The notes below the pieces were generated by a model. The model searched no databases. It was not told the DNA's origin and was given only the letters and a program-made list of their open reading frames with translations. Source: Epiperipatus broadwayi (lineage: Eukaryota; Onychophora; Udeonychophora; Euonychophora; Peripatidae). From it: a DNA stretch of 64,000 bases. The DNA lies in the NCBI GenBank assembly GCA_028023455.1, contig JAQFVV010012423.1, positions 2,865,273-2,929,272 of the forward strand, in the 5' to 3' direction. This document shows, piece by piece, positions 62,870 to 64,000 of the stretch (positions are counted from its first letter, which is position 1; the number at the start of each line of letters is the position of its first letter). Made by a program: the position numbers and the translations under genes.

Positions 62870-64000
62870 GCAAATAGATGGCAGTAGTGGTTTCCTCAAT
62901 TTCAGTGGTGCTGAGGACATGTGCAAGGGTTGGTAAAAAGATGGGGATTAAATTTAGTGAAGAAAAATCAAATATAATGATGGTTAATACTGGGGAAAGA
63001 GAAGATGTAGAATTTTTATTGGGGGATATAAAGTTAAGTGTGGTATATAGATATAGTTATTTGGGAATCATCTTAAGTAATCAGAAAAATTGCTTGGATG
63101 AATGGAAGAAAAAATGGTAAATGAAGCAAAAAAAGAAAGGGTTTGGTAAAGAAATTAACAGTGTTTTCATATAATAAATATGATGTAGTTAGAATTGTAT
63201 GGAAGGGAGTTGCAATAGCAGGTTAACATATGGTAATCATGCATTATATGTTAGTAAAGGAATATTATATTACTTAGAAAAAGTACAAAGGGAAGTAGAA
63301 AGACATGCATTAGATGCAGAAGGGTGGACAGCAAAGGAGGCAATTCAAGGAGAAATGGGATGGTCAAGTTTTTATATGAGAGATACAAAAAGTAAAATGA
63401 GAATGTTTGGTAGATTGAAGTTTATGCATAGTTAAAGAATAGCCAAAATAGTATTTAATTGGGTTATGAATAAAGGGCAGGCAACAAGATGGGTGAGAAA
63501 GAGAATGCAGTATGCAACAGATTTGGATAAATAATTTATATCAGTATACTTATACAAAAGATGGGATGATTATGTTAGGAGAATTGTTGAGTGTTATAGT
63601 GGTAAGGAATGGGATAAAAGAATAAATGCATTAATAAAGAATAGAGAGTTGGAGAGATGGAGAACAAGTATGGAAAGTAAAAAGAGTTTAAATATATATA
63701 TAGAAGTACATGGAATATTGGGTGCAAGTTAAATTATGATAATAGCAGGGAAAGTAGTTTATTGTTTAAGGCTCAAACAGGATCTTTAACACTAAGAGAA
63801 TATACATGTAAATGGAAAAATAAGAGTGATTTAGTCTGCAAATTGTGTAAGGAAGACATAGAAAATATTAGGCATCTGTTGATTGAATGTAAGTGCTTGA
63901 AAGCAGAAAGGGTACAAATAATGAAGTTATGGAAGAATAAATATAAACAAAATGATTATACAGAAAGTAGGTTATTGGTTTTTATGCTGGGTTTGGGATA
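62870..64000 (+). pseudogene. LINE fragment, reverse transcriptase end to C-terminus, cut by window end
   Basis: It begins inside the palm: GATGGCAGTAGTGG looks like the remnant of the DD-VAVVV motif C. The open stretch 62878-63120 has GKKMGIKFSEEKSNIMMVNT (motif D) and YRYSYLGIIL (motif E-like). 63199-63435 has YYLEKVQREVERHAL and MGWSSFYMRDTKSKMRMFGR. The last part reads VCKLCKEDIENIRHLLIECKC, a CCHC zinc finger typical of LINE C-termini, and is open to the window edge. Stops and shifts at about 63120 and 63435 make it a pseudogene. The clade was not determined. Confidence 0.8.

Overview
This window is very AT-rich eukaryotic DNA (roughly a quarter G+C by eye). It is dominated by degenerate transposable elements, microsatellites and inverted repeats, and it looks like intergenic or intronic DNA of an invertebrate animal. 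The support for an animal is a single CUB-domain exon with good splice sites (30904-31078, minus strand) together with Penelope-like, Ty3/gypsy, RTE-like and L1/Tx1-like retroelements. I cannot name the phylum from the sequence. There is no bacterial-style gene organisation, and no intact long gene was recognised.

The most interesting content is a set of short elements carrying hammerhead ribozyme (HHR) motifs. I can fold four families by hand. Family A occupies 1-2182, 17571-17870 and 28383-28682, and has a monomer period of about 450 bp. Family B is the 3' region of Penelope-like elements (5828-6090, 29120-29570, 47325-47590). Family C is at 49431-49917, with decayed copies at 58915-59190 and near 60420. 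Family D is at 34898-35400. At least four motifs keep the complete core and pairing stems: 578-619 (+), 35005-35045 (-), 49769-49812 (+) and 49534-49577 (-). Each family has at least one copy arranged as a near-perfect inverted repeat around a short spacer. Families B and C also carry RNA polymerase III A-box or B-box-like sequence next to the ribozyme.

Layout: 1-2182 is a cluster of HHR family A. 5828-8430 is a broken Penelope-like element (GIY-YIG endonuclease and reverse transcriptase, minus strand) with an inverted fragment of the same family beside it. 12164-17454 is a complete but inactivated Ty3/gypsy element with two 755-bp LTRs and a 5-bp target duplication. 18052-23869 is a 5.8-kb gene-free AT-rich unit whose two ends recur, fused, at 24763-25603. 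27856-27974 is a tRNA-like SINE, with three more copies at 32.8, 40.0 and 41.3 kb. 30904-31078 is the CUB exon. 33370-33660, 38409-39520 and 46600-48730 are RTE-like LINE fragments, the last interrupted by a Penelope-like element. 51531-55140 holds two head-to-tail L1/Tx1-like LINE fragments, each ending in an (AAT)n tail. 56231-56699 is a nested foldback element. 57590-58420 and 62870-64000 are two copies of another LINE.

Nothing here works as an operon or pathway. The elements interact only as insertions into one another: a Penelope-like element inside a LINE, and SINEs inserted with target duplications.
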